Below the pieces are notes generated by a model, which ran no database searches, was not told the origin of the DNA, and saw nothing but the letters and a program-made list of their open reading frames with translations. From assembly GCF_006716205.1 (NCBI RefSeq), contig NZ_VFOQ01000002.1, positions 248,001 through 312,000 of the forward strand: 64,000 bases of DNA, read 5' to 3'. A program made the position numbers and the translations under genes. This document shows, one piece after another, positions 32,716 through 41,171 of the stretch. Numbering within the stretch: the first letter of the stretch is position 1; every line of letters starts with the position of its first letter. Source of the DNA: Oryzihumus leptocrescens. Its GTDB lineage: Bacteria; Actinomycetota; Actinomycetes; Actinomycetales; Dermatophilaceae.

Positions 32716-32740
32716 GGATGGAGTCCTCGGGACCCCATCC
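32716..32740 (+). promoter_or_regulatory. GGA-rich hairpin abutting the fliC ribosome site (CsrA target?)
   Basis: GGATGG-A-GTCC (32716-32726) pairs with GGAC-C-CCATCC (32730-32740) around a TCG loop. AAGGAGG (32741-32747) follows at once. ACGGATGGA and AAGGAGG provide two CsrA-like ANGGA sites at the hairpin and the Shine-Dalgarno, the geometry known for flagellin leaders in Bacillus. Confidence 0.6.
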
Positions 32741-32754
32741 AAGGAGGAAACCCC

Positions 32755-33627
32755 ATGGGTCTTCAGATCAACACCAACGTCGCGGCGATGAACGCCTACC
32801 GCAACCTCGCGACCACCCAGAGCTCGATGAGCAAGAGCCTCGAGCGTCTCTCCTCCGGTCTGCGGATCAACCGCGCCGCGGATGACGCCGCGGGTCTGGC
32901 CATCTCCGAGGGCCTGAAGTCGCAGGTCGGTGGCCTCACCGTCGCCGCCCGCAACGCCCAGGACGGCATCTCCGTCGTCCAGACGGCTGAAGGTGCGCTG
33001 ACCGAGACCACCTCGATCCTGCAGCGCATGCGTGACCTGGCTGTCCAGGCCGCCAACGCCGGCTCCAACGACGCCAACTCCGTCAAGGACATCCAGAAGG
33101 AGGGGGACGCGCTCGCGACGGAGCTCACGCGCATCGCCGGCAAGACGACGTTCAACAACGTCAAGCTGCTCGACGGTTCGTACTCCGCCAAGGCCTTCCA
33201 GGTCGGCTACGCGTCTGCGGACCAGATCTCGGTCACGATCGACAACGGCACCGCCAACAAGGGCTTCAGCTCGACTGACTTGCTCGTGGATGGCGCCACG
33301 CCGGGTAGCACTGCCGTTGACCTGACGAAGCAGGACACGGCTCCGGGTGCCGGGGATGGCGCCATCTCGCTCATCGACAAGGCGATCCAGACCGTGTCGA
33401 CGGCGCGTGCAGGTCTCGGTGCCATGCAGAACCGCTTCGAGCACGTCATCAACTCGGTCAACGTGGCCAACGAGAACCTGACCGCGTCGAAGTCGCGCAT
33501 CACCGACACCGACATGGCTCAGGAGATGACCTCCTTCACCCGCTCGCAGATCCTGCAGCAGGCCGGCGTCTCGATGCTGGCGCAGGCCAACCAGATGCCG
33601 CAGGCGGTCCTCAAGCTCCTGGGCTGA
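32755..33627 (+). CDS. fliC: Flagellin
   Basis: 290 aa from ATG 32755 behind AAGGAGG. The N-terminal D0/D1 part is canonical (LQINTNVAAMNAYRNL, SLERLSSGLRINRAADDAAGLAISE), as is the C-terminal part (RFEHVINSVNVANENLTASKSRITDTDMAQEM and LAQANQMPQAVLKLLG). The variable centre is short (about 130-215), so the filament surface domain is minimal. A single flagellin gene is present. Transcription comes from a FliA-type promoter, translation is probably under CsrA/FliW, and a strong terminator follows. Confidence 0.98.
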   Translation: MGLQINTNVAAMNAYRNLATTQSSMSKSLERLSSGLRINRAADDAAGLAISEGLKSQVGGLTVAARNAQDGISVVQTAEGALTETTSILQRMRDLAVQAANAGSNDANSVKDIQKEGDALATELTRIAGKTTFNNVKLLDGSYSAKAFQVGYASADQISVTIDNGTANKGFSSTDLLVDGATPGSTAVDLTKQDTAPGAGDGAISLIDKAIQTVSTARAGLGAMQNRFEHVINSVNVANENLTASKSRITDTDMAQEMTSFTRSQILQQAGVSMLAQANQMPQAVLKLLG

Positions 33628-33645
33628 GCCGTCTGAGCTGAACGT

Positions 33646-33686
33646 GCCCTTCGGGGCGGTCGACAACGGCGGCCGCCCCGAAGGGC
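33646..33686 (+). terminator. Terminator of fliC
   Basis: Perfect 14-bp arms, 33646-33659 and 33673-33686 (GCCCTTCGGGGCGG), with a 13-nt loop, start 18 bases after the stop. Confidence 0.85.
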
Positions 33687-33728
33687 GCATCCATCGGTGC
33701 ATGGGAAACGACGAAGGGACCGGAAAAA

Positions 33729-35645
33729 GTGGGAACGACCATCGACGGCCTCATTTCCGGCATGAACACCACCCAGATCATCGCGCAGCTCATGCAGATC
33801 GAGCGCTTGCCCGAGCAGCAGATGACGCAGCGGCAGACCACCGCGCAGAACCTGGTCTCGATCCTCCAGGGCCTCAACAGCAAGGTCAGCAGCCTGCAGA
33901 CCGCTGCGCAGGCCCTGATCCCCGACAGCATCACCAAGGCCTCGGTCTGGCAGAGTGCCACCGCCACCACGAGCGACCCGACCCGCGTGACCGCCACCGC
34001 GGGCACCGGCGCCGTGCCCGGTTCCATCGCCTTCACCATCTCCTCGCTGGCCACCGCCGGCGCCGCCGTCTCCATCGGCACTGTGGGGGACACGTCGACC
34101 ACCAAGGTCGCCGCCGGCCCCGTCCTCGTCGGACGAGGTGGCTCGGCGATCGGCCTATCCAGCATGGACTTCGCCAACACTTGGCAGTCAACATCGGCGA
34201 CTCACAGCGTCCAGGTCAAGACGGCTTCGGCCGGTGCGACAGTCAACGCATCGGGGGCCTTGGCCAGCACGATCAACATCGTCACTGGCTCCAACGACAC
34301 ACTTGCCTACGTCCTGGACGGCAAAGCCACCTCGATCACGTTGGCCGCTGGAAGCTACACGCCCGGGCAGTTGGCCGCCGAAGTCCAGCGGGCTTCCGGC
34401 AACGCCGTGCGTGCAGTGATCGGAGCCAATGGCAACCTGTCCGTGACCAGTGTCCACGAGGGTTCCAAGGCAACGCTCCAGGTCACGGGTGGCAGCGCCA
34501 GCGCGCTTCTCGGGTTCTCGCCAGCCGACATGGCAACGGCGGCCAAGGGCGCCGACGGGATCATCACCGTAGACGGCACTGACAACACTCTGGACGATGT
34601 CCGGGCCGGTGGCCTCGTGACACTCAACGGCTCAGCCCAGGCGGCGGGCGGCTTCGACCAATGGAGCGTGACTCTTGCGGGTGGCCTCAGGCAGGGCTCG
34701 GCCACCGCCAGCTCGCTCGACCTCGGCGCCAGCGCAACACTGTCGGACGTCGTCTCGAAGTTGAACGCATCGGGCCTGGGCCTCAGTGCGGCGGCAGTGC
34801 AGGTGAGCAGCTCGGCATACCGGCTCCAGCTGACGTCCACGACCACGGGTGCGAACTCCGACATCAGCCTGGGTGCCAGTGCATTCGCAGGGAGCACGCT
34901 TGGCGGCACCCAGCAGCTCACGGCGGGGAGCGACACGGTGCTGCACGTCGGCACCGGGCCGGGCGCCTACGACGTGACCTCGTCGACCACCACGGTCAAG
35001 GGGCTGCTGCCCGGTGTCGACGTCACGGCCCTCAAGGCCGATCCGTCCACGACCGTCACGCTCAACGTCGCCCAGGACACGCAGGGCATGGCCGACAAGG
35101 TCAAGGCCATGGTCGACCAGGCCAACTCCGTGCTGCATTTCATCAGCAGCAACTCGACCTGGGACCCCACCAAGAAGACCGGTGGCCCGCTGATGAGCAG
35201 CTCGCTGGCGCGCAGCCTGGCGAGCCAGATCAGCTCCGCGGTCATCGGCAGCTCGACCGCGACGCCCTCGTCGGCCGGCATCGCGGTCGACAAGGACGGC
35301 AACATCACCTTCGACCAGACCAAGTTCATGGCGGCCTGGGCGAAGGACCCGGCAAGCGTCCAGTCGACGCTGACCGCTTTCGGCCAGCAGATCTCCGACC
35401 TGGCCAAGCAGGCGTCGGACCCGATCGACGGCCTGATCACGAACCAGGTCAAGGGCCAGCAGCAGGTCATCAGTGACATCACCAACCAGATCGCGGACTT
35501 CGAGGTGCTCATGACCCAGCGCCAGGACTCGCTGCAGCGCCAGTACGCCTCGCTCGAGACCGCCCTCGGCCAGCTCCAGTCGCAGAGCCAGTGGCTCGCG
35601 GGTCAGCTGGGCAGCATCTCCGCCAACTCCTCCAGCAGCAAGTGA
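33729..35645 (+). CDS. fliD: Flagellar filament cap protein FliD (HAP2)
   Basis: 638 aa from GTG 33729. The FliD_N part reads TTIDGLISGMNTTQIIAQLMQIERLPEQQMTQRQTT. The FliD_C part near the end has WDPTKKTGGPLMSSSLARSLASQI, GIAVDKDGNITFDQTKFMAAW and a terminal coiled coil (DFEVLMTQRQDSLQRQYASLETALGQLQ). The middle is a Ser/Thr/Ala-rich repeat-like region, making the protein longer than many FliDs. It caps the growing filament. It is first of fliD-fliS-fliT-like. No FliA-type site is seen directly ahead of it, so it may depend on read-through from fliC or on another promoter in 33687-33728. Confidence 0.95.
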   Translation: MGTTIDGLISGMNTTQIIAQLMQIERLPEQQMTQRQTTAQNLVSILQGLNSKVSSLQTAAQALIPDSITKASVWQSATATTSDPTRVTATAGTGAVPGSIAFTISSLATAGAAVSIGTVGDTSTTKVAAGPVLVGRGGSAIGLSSMDFANTWQSTSATHSVQVKTASAGATVNASGALASTINIVTGSNDTLAYVLDGKATSITLAAGSYTPGQLAAEVQRASGNAVRAVIGANGNLSVTSVHEGSKATLQVTGGSASALLGFSPADMATAAKGADGIITVDGTDNTLDDVRAGGLVTLNGSAQAAGGFDQWSVTLAGGLRQGSATASSLDLGASATLSDVVSKLNASGLGLSAAAVQVSSSAYRLQLTSTTTGANSDISLGASAFAGSTLGGTQQLTAGSDTVLHVGTGPGAYDVTSSTTTVKGLLPGVDVTALKADPSTTVTLNVAQDTQGMADKVKAMVDQANSVLHFISSNSTWDPTKKTGGPLMSSSLARSLASQISSAVIGSSTATPSSAGIAVDKDGNITFDQTKFMAAWAKDPASVQSTLTAFGQQISDLAKQASDPIDGLITNQVKGQQQVISDITNQIADFEVLMTQRQDSLQRQYASLETALGQLQSQSQWLAGQLGSISANSSSSK

Positions 35646-35661
35646 CGAGGGAGAACCCACG

Positions 35662-36069
35662 ATGACCTACGCCGCAGCCGCACGAGCGCGCTACGCCCAG
35701 GAGTCCGTCGGCACCGCCTCCCCGGCCCGCCTGGTCACCATGCTCTACGACCGGCTCGTGCGCGACCTCGGTGCCGCCGAGCTGGCCCTGGCCGTGCCCG
35801 ACCTCGAGGCCGCCCACCACCAGCTCGTCCACGCCCAGGACATCGTCGGCGAGCTGGCGAACGGCCTCGACCTGAGCCTCTGGCCTGAGGGCGAGGGGCT
35901 GGCCCAGCTCTACGCCTGGCTGCTCCAGCGGCTCACTGCCGCGAACCTGCGCAAGGACGCGGCGATCGTGGCCGAGTGCCGCGACATCGTCGAGCCGCTG
36001 CGCGACGCCTGGCACGAGGCCGCTGCGGCCCAGGTCCCCTCGGCGCTGCCGCAGGCCGCCCACGCATGA
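35662..36069 (+). CDS. fliS: Flagellin export chaperone FliS
   Basis: 135 aa. It has the classical FliS start (ARARYAQESVGTASPARLVTMLYDRLVRDL) and later helices with AHHQLVHAQDIVGELANGLDLSLWPEGEGLAQLYAWLLQRLTAAN. It binds the C terminus of flagellin in the cytoplasm and prevents early polymerisation. GAGGGAGAA precedes the ATG. The stop overlaps the next small gene (ATGA). Confidence 0.96.
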   Translation: MTYAAAARARYAQESVGTASPARLVTMLYDRLVRDLGAAELALAVPDLEAAHHQLVHAQDIVGELANGLDLSLWPEGEGLAQLYAWLLQRLTAANLRKDAAIVAECRDIVEPLRDAWHEAAAAQVPSALPQAAHA

Positions 36070-36362
36070 GCGCTGAGCGTTGGCGGCAGGTGCTCGACGA
36101 CTTCGAGGCCTGCCTCGTCGAGCAGGAGTGCCTGCTCGACGAGGACCCGTATGCCGAGCTGGTTGCCTTCACCCCGCCTGCCGGCCTGGGGCCGATGCCC
36201 CTCGAGGTCAGCGAGCGGGCCGGCCAGCTGCTGCTGCGCGCCGGGCAGCTTGGTGACCGGGTCGCCGGACAGCTCGCCGGCGCCGGACGTCAGCTCGCAC
36301 TGGCGAACCGGATGGCGGGCGACCCGGGCGACCGGCCGGCATACCTCGACCAGATGGTCTGA
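36066..36362 (+). CDS. Small FliT-position protein
   Basis: 98 aa. It is helical: RWRQVLDDFEACLVEQECLLDED, EVSERAGQLLLRAGQLGDRVAGQLAGAGRQLALANRMAG. No strong family signature is seen. Its position directly after fliS, coupling by ATGA and helical makeup suggest a FliT-like chaperone for FliD. It ends five bases before the FliA-type promoter of flgK. Confidence 0.7.
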   Translation: MSAERWRQVLDDFEACLVEQECLLDEDPYAELVAFTPPAGLGPMPLEVSERAGQLLLRAGQLGDRVAGQLAGAGRQLALANRMAGDPGDRPAYLDQMV

Positions 36363-36366
36363 CCGG

Positions 36367-36394
36367 CTCAGGTGAGCACCCGCGAAGCCGATAG
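36367..36394 (+). promoter_or_regulatory. FliA-type promoter, flgK-flgL
   Basis: CTCAG (36367-36371), 15 bp, GCCGATAG (36387-36394). It gives a leader of about 35 nt to the flgK ATG. Confidence 0.85.
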
Positions 36395-36434
36395 GAATGG
36401 GCAGGGTCCTTCCGTCGGCGACAAGGTGGGTGTG

Positions 36435-37859
36435 ATGTCAGGCTTCTCCAGCCTCGGTCTGGGTGCGCGCGCACTGTCGGCGGCTCAGCGGGCGTTGGAC
36501 GTGACCGGCCAGAACATCAGCAACGCCAACACCGCCGGCTACTCGCGACAGCGGATCGAGCAGGTCGCGGCGGGTGGGTCGGTGGTGCCGGCGATGTGGT
36601 CGCGGAGCACGAGCCCCGCGGACGGCGTCGTCATCACCGGCATCACCCGGATCCGCGACGAGTTCGCCGAGGCGCGGGCGCTGTCCGCCCAGGGCGACCT
36701 GTCGCACCTGAGCACGGTCAAGCAGACCTACGGCGACATCGAGACGACCTTCGGTGAGCCGAGCGACACCGGGCTCCAGGAGCAGCTGTCGGCCTTCTGG
36801 GGGTCGTGGCACGACATCGCCACCAACCCGACCGACGACGCTCCGCGCTCCCAGATGCTCGAGCAGGCCTCCACGCTGGCAAGCACCTTCAACGGTCTCA
36901 GCAGCCGGATGAACCAGCAGTGGCTCGACTCGCGGGAGCAGCTCGTCGCGACGGTGTCCGACGTCAACTCGATGGCCGCGGACGTGGCCCGGCTCAACGC
37001 CGCGATCCGGTCGGCGGTGACCGCCGGCAACCCGGCCAACGAGCTGTCCGACCAGCGCGACCTGCTGGTGATGAAGCTCGGCCAGGCGGTGGGCGCGACG
37101 GCCACCGCCGGCGCGGACGGCGTGGTCAACGTCAACCTCGGGGGCAGCCCGCTGGTGAGCGGTGACCGCACCCGCGCGCTCCAGGTCGCCGGCCCGACGA
37201 ACCACACGCCCAGTGCGACGAACGAGCTGTCGCTGCAGTGGGCCGCTGACGGCTCCGCCGCAGTGGGTGGCGGCAGCGTGCAGGGCCTGCTCGACGCCGT
37301 CAACACGACCCTGCCGAGCTACCTGACCGCGCTCGACGGCATCGCCCGGTCCGTGATGTCGGCCGTCAACCAGCAGCAGGCCAAGGGCTACGACCGCACC
37401 GCTGCGGCCGCGCCGCCCAGCTCTCCCCCGAACGGGCAGGCGATCTTCGCCGGCACGGGGGCCGGCGACATGGCGGTGGCCATCTCCAACCCGCAGCTGG
37501 TGGCCGCATCGGCGGCACAGCCGCCTGCGTACGACGGCGACAACGCCAGCGCCATGGGCCTGCTGGCCAACCTGCCCGCGATCCCGGCCTCCGGCAGCCC
37601 GATGCCGCCCGGACCAGATGCGACCTACCGCAGCCTGATGGTGCAGCTCGGGGTGCAGGCGCAGAGCGCCAACCGGCAGACGGACCTGCAGACCTCGGTC
37701 GCGGGCCAGCTCGAGGACGCCCGCACCGCCGCGTCCGGGGTGAGCCTCGACGAGGAGATGACCAACCTCGTGAACTACCAGCACTCCTACGAGGCGGCGG
37801 CGAAGTTCGTCACGACGATCGACTCCACGCTGGACACCCTCATCAATATGACCCGCTGA
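36435..37859 (+). CDS. flgK: Hook-filament junction protein FlgK (HAP1)
   Basis: 474 aa from ATG 36435, with AAGGTGGG ahead. An upstream in-frame GTG would start inside the promoter. It starts GFSSLGLGARALSAAQRALDVTGQNISNANTAGYSRQRIEQV, the rod/hook-family N terminus, and ends ASGVSLDEEMTNLVNYQHSYEAAAKFVTTIDSTLDTLINM, the C-terminal partner helix. It joins hook and filament together with FlgL, encoded 13 bp downstream. Confidence 0.96.
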   Translation: MSGFSSLGLGARALSAAQRALDVTGQNISNANTAGYSRQRIEQVAAGGSVVPAMWSRSTSPADGVVITGITRIRDEFAEARALSAQGDLSHLSTVKQTYGDIETTFGEPSDTGLQEQLSAFWGSWHDIATNPTDDAPRSQMLEQASTLASTFNGLSSRMNQQWLDSREQLVATVSDVNSMAADVARLNAAIRSAVTAGNPANELSDQRDLLVMKLGQAVGATATAGADGVVNVNLGGSPLVSGDRTRALQVAGPTNHTPSATNELSLQWAADGSAAVGGGSVQGLLDAVNTTLPSYLTALDGIARSVMSAVNQQQAKGYDRTAAAAPPSSPPNGQAIFAGTGAGDMAVAISNPQLVAASAAQPPAYDGDNASAMGLLANLPAIPASGSPMPPGPDATYRSLMVQLGVQAQSANRQTDLQTSVAGQLEDARTAASGVSLDEEMTNLVNYQHSYEAAAKFVTTIDSTLDTLINMTR

Positions 37860-37872
37860 AGGCAGGACTGAC

Positions 37873-38769
37873 ATGTCGTTTCGCGTGACGCAGGGAACGC
37901 TCGCCCGGGGGGTGCTGGCCGGCCTGCAGACCAACATGACGCAGCTGCAGCGCACCCAGGAGCAGCTCTCCTCCGGGCGCAAGCTCAACCGCCCCTCGGA
38001 CTCACCCGTCGACACGGTCTCCGCCATGCAGCTGCGCGCGGACAAGGCGCGCACCACGCAGTACGGCCGCAACGTCGACAACGGCCTGTCGTGGCTGTCC
38101 ACCGCCGACACCACGCTGGGCCAGGCCACCGACATGGTCGACCGGGTCCGCCAGCTGGTCGTCTCCGCCGGCAACGGCGCGCTCCCGCAGGAGTCCCTGG
38201 ACGCGATGGCCAAGGAGATCGACCAGATCCGCGACGGCCTGATCCAGCTCGGCAACACCCAGTACGCCGGGAAGTACGTCTTCGGCGGCACGATGACCGA
38301 GACGCCGCCGTTCGACAGCACCACCGGCGCCTACGGAGGGAACACCTCGGCCGTGAACCGCACCGTCTCCGATGACCCGAAGTCGGGCACGGTCGCCGTC
38401 AACGTGCCGGGCAGCACGGTCTTCACCTCGATGCTGGACAGCGGCACGGGCATCCTGGACAGCATCTCCTCGGCGCTCAAGGCGGGCAACGTGACCGCGG
38501 TCAACGCCCAGCTGGGCAACCTCGACGCGGCAGCCTCCGCGATGCGGTCGGTGCAGAGCACCGTCGGCGCGAAGGTCAACCGCCTCGAGTCGATCCAGAC
38601 CCTCGCCAACGGCCACCTCGACACGATCACCAACGGCCTGGCCAACGCCGAGAACATCGACCTGCCGAGCACGATCATCCAGCTGCAGATGCAGCAGAAC
38701 GCCTACCAGGCGGCGCTCGGCGCGACGGCCAAGATCATCCAGCCCTCGCTGATGGACTTCCTGCGCTGA
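37873..38769 (+). CDS. flgL: Hook-filament junction protein FlgL (HAP3)
   Basis: 298 aa. It is a flagellin-like N terminus (MSFRVTQGTLARGVLAGLQTNMTQLQRTQEQLSSGRKLNRPSDSP) with the FlgL-type GNTQYAGKYVFGGTMTETPPFD and a C-terminal coil ENIDLPSTIIQLQMQQNAYQAALGATAKII. It is second gene of the flgK-flgL unit, which ends at a perfect 16-bp hairpin. Confidence 0.96.
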   Translation: MSFRVTQGTLARGVLAGLQTNMTQLQRTQEQLSSGRKLNRPSDSPVDTVSAMQLRADKARTTQYGRNVDNGLSWLSTADTTLGQATDMVDRVRQLVVSAGNGALPQESLDAMAKEIDQIRDGLIQLGNTQYAGKYVFGGTMTETPPFDSTTGAYGGNTSAVNRTVSDDPKSGTVAVNVPGSTVFTSMLDSGTGILDSISSALKAGNVTAVNAQLGNLDAAASAMRSVQSTVGAKVNRLESIQTLANGHLDTITNGLANAENIDLPSTIIQLQMQQNAYQAALGATAKIIQPSLMDFLR

Positions 38770-38799
38770 CAGCCCCGCGGGACACGCTCTCCGTATGCC

Positions 38800-38835
38800 G
38801 TGAAGGCCGCCTCCCAGCCGGGAGGCGGCCTTCAC
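38800..38835 (+). terminator. Terminator of flgK-flgL
   Basis: Perfect 16-bp arms, 38800-38815 and 38820-38835 (GTGAAGGCCGCCTCCC), with a 4-nt loop. An outer inverted pair, GTATGCCGTG (38793-38802) and CACGGCATAC (38849-38858), surrounds it. Confidence 0.9.
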
Positions 38836-38995
38836 GCTGTGGTGGGCACACGGCATACCGGGGGTGACGACCACACCGGCCCCGGCGCCTGGCAACCCCT
38901 CGTTTGCGCCAGCAGCCCTCGGGACGCACGCGGGGTCACCGCGACAGCCTGGGGGTTCGCGGGCAAACCAGGGGTCCGCGGCGGGGAGGAGCGCG

Positions 38996-39478
38996 TCAGT
39001 TGGGGAGGACGACCGCGAGGTGGCCGAGGCCGTAGCCGTCGATGGCCAGGCGCAGGTCGACCCGCCGGGTCACGCGGCGCACCAGCGGCACCAGGTCGGC
39101 CGGCGGGGTCTCGTCGGGGGCGACCACGGAGTACAGCTTCAGGTGCGGGGCGTTGGGCACGTTGAACAGCCCGGCGAAGACGTTGATGACCTCGGCGAAG
39201 TTGTCCAGCAGGTTCTGCTGGATGTAGCGCCCCTCGATCGCGGCGTCGGCGCCGGCCCGGGGCACCAGGGACAGGGCTGCCCCGGCGCGCGCCACGAGCT
39301 CCAGGTCGGCGCAGACCACGGCGCCGGTCTTGATGTCGTCGGTGACGTAGACGCCGATCGCGCAAGGGCGGATCAGGGTCGGCACCACCGGCTCGAGGCA
39401 GGGGGAGATGTCGACGTCGCGGCCGAGCAGGTCTGCGAAGAGGTCACGGATCCGCTTGGGCGGGGGCAGGATCGTCAT
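38996..39478 (-). CDS. CheX/CheC-like protein of unknown function
   Basis: 160 aa. It is last gene of the minus-strand chemotaxis unit. No family is certain. One helix reads NLLDNFAEVINVFAGLFN, which contains the E-x-x-N pattern that forms the phosphatase site of CheX, CheC and FliY. It begins with a helix (PKRIRDLFADLLGRDVDI) and has the strands GVYVTDDIKTGAVVCADL and HLKLYSVVAP, a layout similar to a CheX half. It follows a CheY gene by 12 bp. A divergent CheX or adaptor is the best guess. Confidence 0.65.
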   Translation of the reverse strand: MTILPPPKRIRDLFADLLGRDVDISPCLEPVVPTLIRPCAIGVYVTDDIKTGAVVCADLELVARAGAALSLVPRAGADAAIEGRYIQQNLLDNFAEVINVFAGLFNVPNAPHLKLYSVVAPDETPPADLVPLVRRVTRRVDLRLAIDGYGLGHLAVVLPN

Positions 39479-39490
39479 GGAGCAGCAGCC

Positions 39491-39853
39491 TCAGGCCATC
39501 ACGGGCAGCAGGGCGTCCCGGAACGTGTCGGGGTTGAACGGCTTGGCGATGAGGAACAGCGCCCCGGCCCGCTCGGCCCACTCGCGCATCTCTGCCGAGC
39601 CCTCGGAGGTGACGAACCCGAACGGCGTCTGGTCGCCGGAGCGGCGCAGTGCCGAGAGCAGCTCGATGCCGGTCATGTTCGGCATGTTCCAGTCCGAGAG
39701 CACCAGGTCGGGCCGGGTGTCCTTGACCGCCTCGAACGCCTCACGCCCGTCAGCGGCCTCGCTGATCTGGTGGCCCTCGAAGCCGGCCTGGCGCAGGGTG
39801 CGGATGACGATCATGCGCATGGCGCGGGAGTCGTCGACGACGAGGATGTGCAT
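39491..39853 (-). CDS. cheY: CheY-type response regulator (second copy)
   Basis: 120 aa stand-alone receiver domain: acidic pair D7/D8 (VVDDSRAMRM), phosphoacceptor D54 (SDWNMPNMTG), switch T82, and K104 (AKPFNPDTF). The ATG overlaps the CheX stop by one base (TGATG), so it is made together with its probable phosphatase. It differs clearly from the first CheY (42283-42660), so one may be a phosphate sink and the other the motor signal. Which is which is not visible. Confidence 0.93.
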   Translation of the reverse strand: MHILVVDDSRAMRMIVIRTLRQAGFEGHQISEAADGREAFEAVKDTRPDLVLSDWNMPNMTGIELLSALRRSGDQTPFGFVTSEGSAEMREWAERAGALFLIAKPFNPDTFRDALLPVMA

Positions 39854-40344
39854 CAGGAGAGGATCCGTTCTGGGGTAGCAGCGGACGGGACAGCGGCAAG
39901 CGCGTACAGGGCGATGAGGACCGGCTCGCCGTCGCAGGAGAGGAACACCTCGGCCAGCGGCGGCCGGGTCAGGTCGCGGGGGTCCTCGACGCCTCCGTCG
40001 AGGACGGTCGGCAGGGACAGCCGGTTGGAACCGGGCAGCAGGCCCTTGACGTTGCCGCCCACGACGTTGGTCAGCTCGCCGAGGGCGTCGGCGACCTCGG
40101 CCTCGCCCACCTCGTCGGCGCCCATCATGAACATCGCGGCCGCCATGGCGCGGGCGCCGGCGCCGGAGGTCTGCACGCCAACCACGCCGTGCGCGTCACC
40201 GCTGACGGTCACGACCGCGGTCGCGACCTCCTCCGGGCAGGCGTCCGGGGCCTGCGCCACCGTGATCTCGAGCCCGAGCAGCGAGCTCCAGACGTCGCGC
40301 GCGATCTCCTCGATCTCGGCGAGGTCCTTGGGGTCCAGCGTCAT
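39853..40344 (-). CDS. cheX: CheX-type CheY-P phosphatase
   Basis: 163 aa from ATG 40344, which overlaps the cheR stop (ATGA). The phosphatase helix is VADALGELTNVVGGNVKGLLPG, with the E-x-x-N pair. The fold then ends with strands (LAEVFLSCDGEPVLIALYAL). CheX dephosphorylates CheY-P, which this cluster needs because no cheZ is present. It is immediately followed by a CheY gene. Confidence 0.9.
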   Translation of the reverse strand: MTLDPKDLAEIEEIARDVWSSLLGLEITVAQAPDACPEEVATAVVTVSGDAHGVVGVQTSGAGARAMAAAMFMMGADEVGEAEVADALGELTNVVGGNVKGLLPGSNRLSLPTVLDGGVEDPRDLTRPPLAEVFLSCDGEPVLIALYALAAVPSAATPERILS

Positions 40345-41171
40345 GCCGCAGCCTTCCCGTCGAGGCGGTAGACGGTCGCCCCGCCCACGGTCGTCCGTGT
40401 GAACCGCTCGTCGACGTTGATCGTCGTCTCGGCCGCGCCGAGGAACAGGTAGCCGTCGGGGGCGAGCAGCTGCCCCACCCGTTCGAGGACCTGCGCCTTC
40501 GTCTCGGCGTCGAAGTAGATGAGCACGTTGCGCAGGAAGACCACGTCCATGGTCCCCAGCGGGGGAAAGGGGGCAGCCAGGTTGAGGGACCGGAAGCTGA
40601 CCATCGCGCGCAGCTCGTCGCTGATCTGCCACCCGTCCTCGACCCGGCTGAAGTGCGCCTCGCGGGCCTGGGGGGAGAGCCCGCGCTTCATCTCGAAGTC
40701 GGTGTAGCGCCCGGCCTTGCCCCGGGTCACCATCTCCTCCGACAGGTCGGTGGCGACCAGGTCGAGGGTCATCCCCTCGGCGGCCAGCCGCGGGGCGACC
40801 GTCATCGCGATGGAGTACGGCTCCTGGCCCGAGGAGCAGCCGGCCGACCAGACGCGCACGCGGCCCTGGCCCCGTCGGGCGGCGACCAGCCGGTCGAGCA
40901 CCCCGTTGCCCAGCGCCTCGAACGGCGTCCGGTCGCGGAACCACGAGGTCTCATTGGTGGTCATCGCGTCCACGACGCGGCGGCGCAGCTCTCCGCTGGC
41001 CTCCTGGCGCAGCTCGGCCACCAGGGCCGGCAGCGACCCCAGGCCGGTATCGCGCGCCAGCGGGGTCAGGCGCGCCTCCACGAGGTACTCCTTGCCCTTG
41101 GGCAGGGAGATCGCGGACTCCCGCTGCACCAGCCCGGAGACGAACTCGAAGTCGCCGTTGGCGATGGTCAT
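40341..41171 (-). CDS. cheR: Chemoreceptor methyltransferase CheR
   Basis: 276 aa from ATG 41171 (ATGA overlap with cheB). The N-terminal helical domain has FEFVSGLVQRESAISLPKGKEYLVEARL. The SAM-binding site is VRVWSAGCSSGQEPYSIAM and later motifs are DLVATDLSEEMVTRGKAG and MDVVFLRNVLIYFD. It methylates glutamates of the MCP. The only receptor in this window (42780-44453) lacks a C-terminal tethering pentapeptide. Confidence 0.96.
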   Translation of the reverse strand: MTIANGDFEFVSGLVQRESAISLPKGKEYLVEARLTPLARDTGLGSLPALVAELRQEASGELRRRVVDAMTTNETSWFRDRTPFEALGNGVLDRLVAARRGQGRVRVWSAGCSSGQEPYSIAMTVAPRLAAEGMTLDLVATDLSEEMVTRGKAGRYTDFEMKRGLSPQAREAHFSRVEDGWQISDELRAMVSFRSLNLAAPFPPLGTMDVVFLRNVLIYFDAETKAQVLERVGQLLAPDGYLFLGAAETTINVDERFTRTTVGGATVYRLDGKAAA

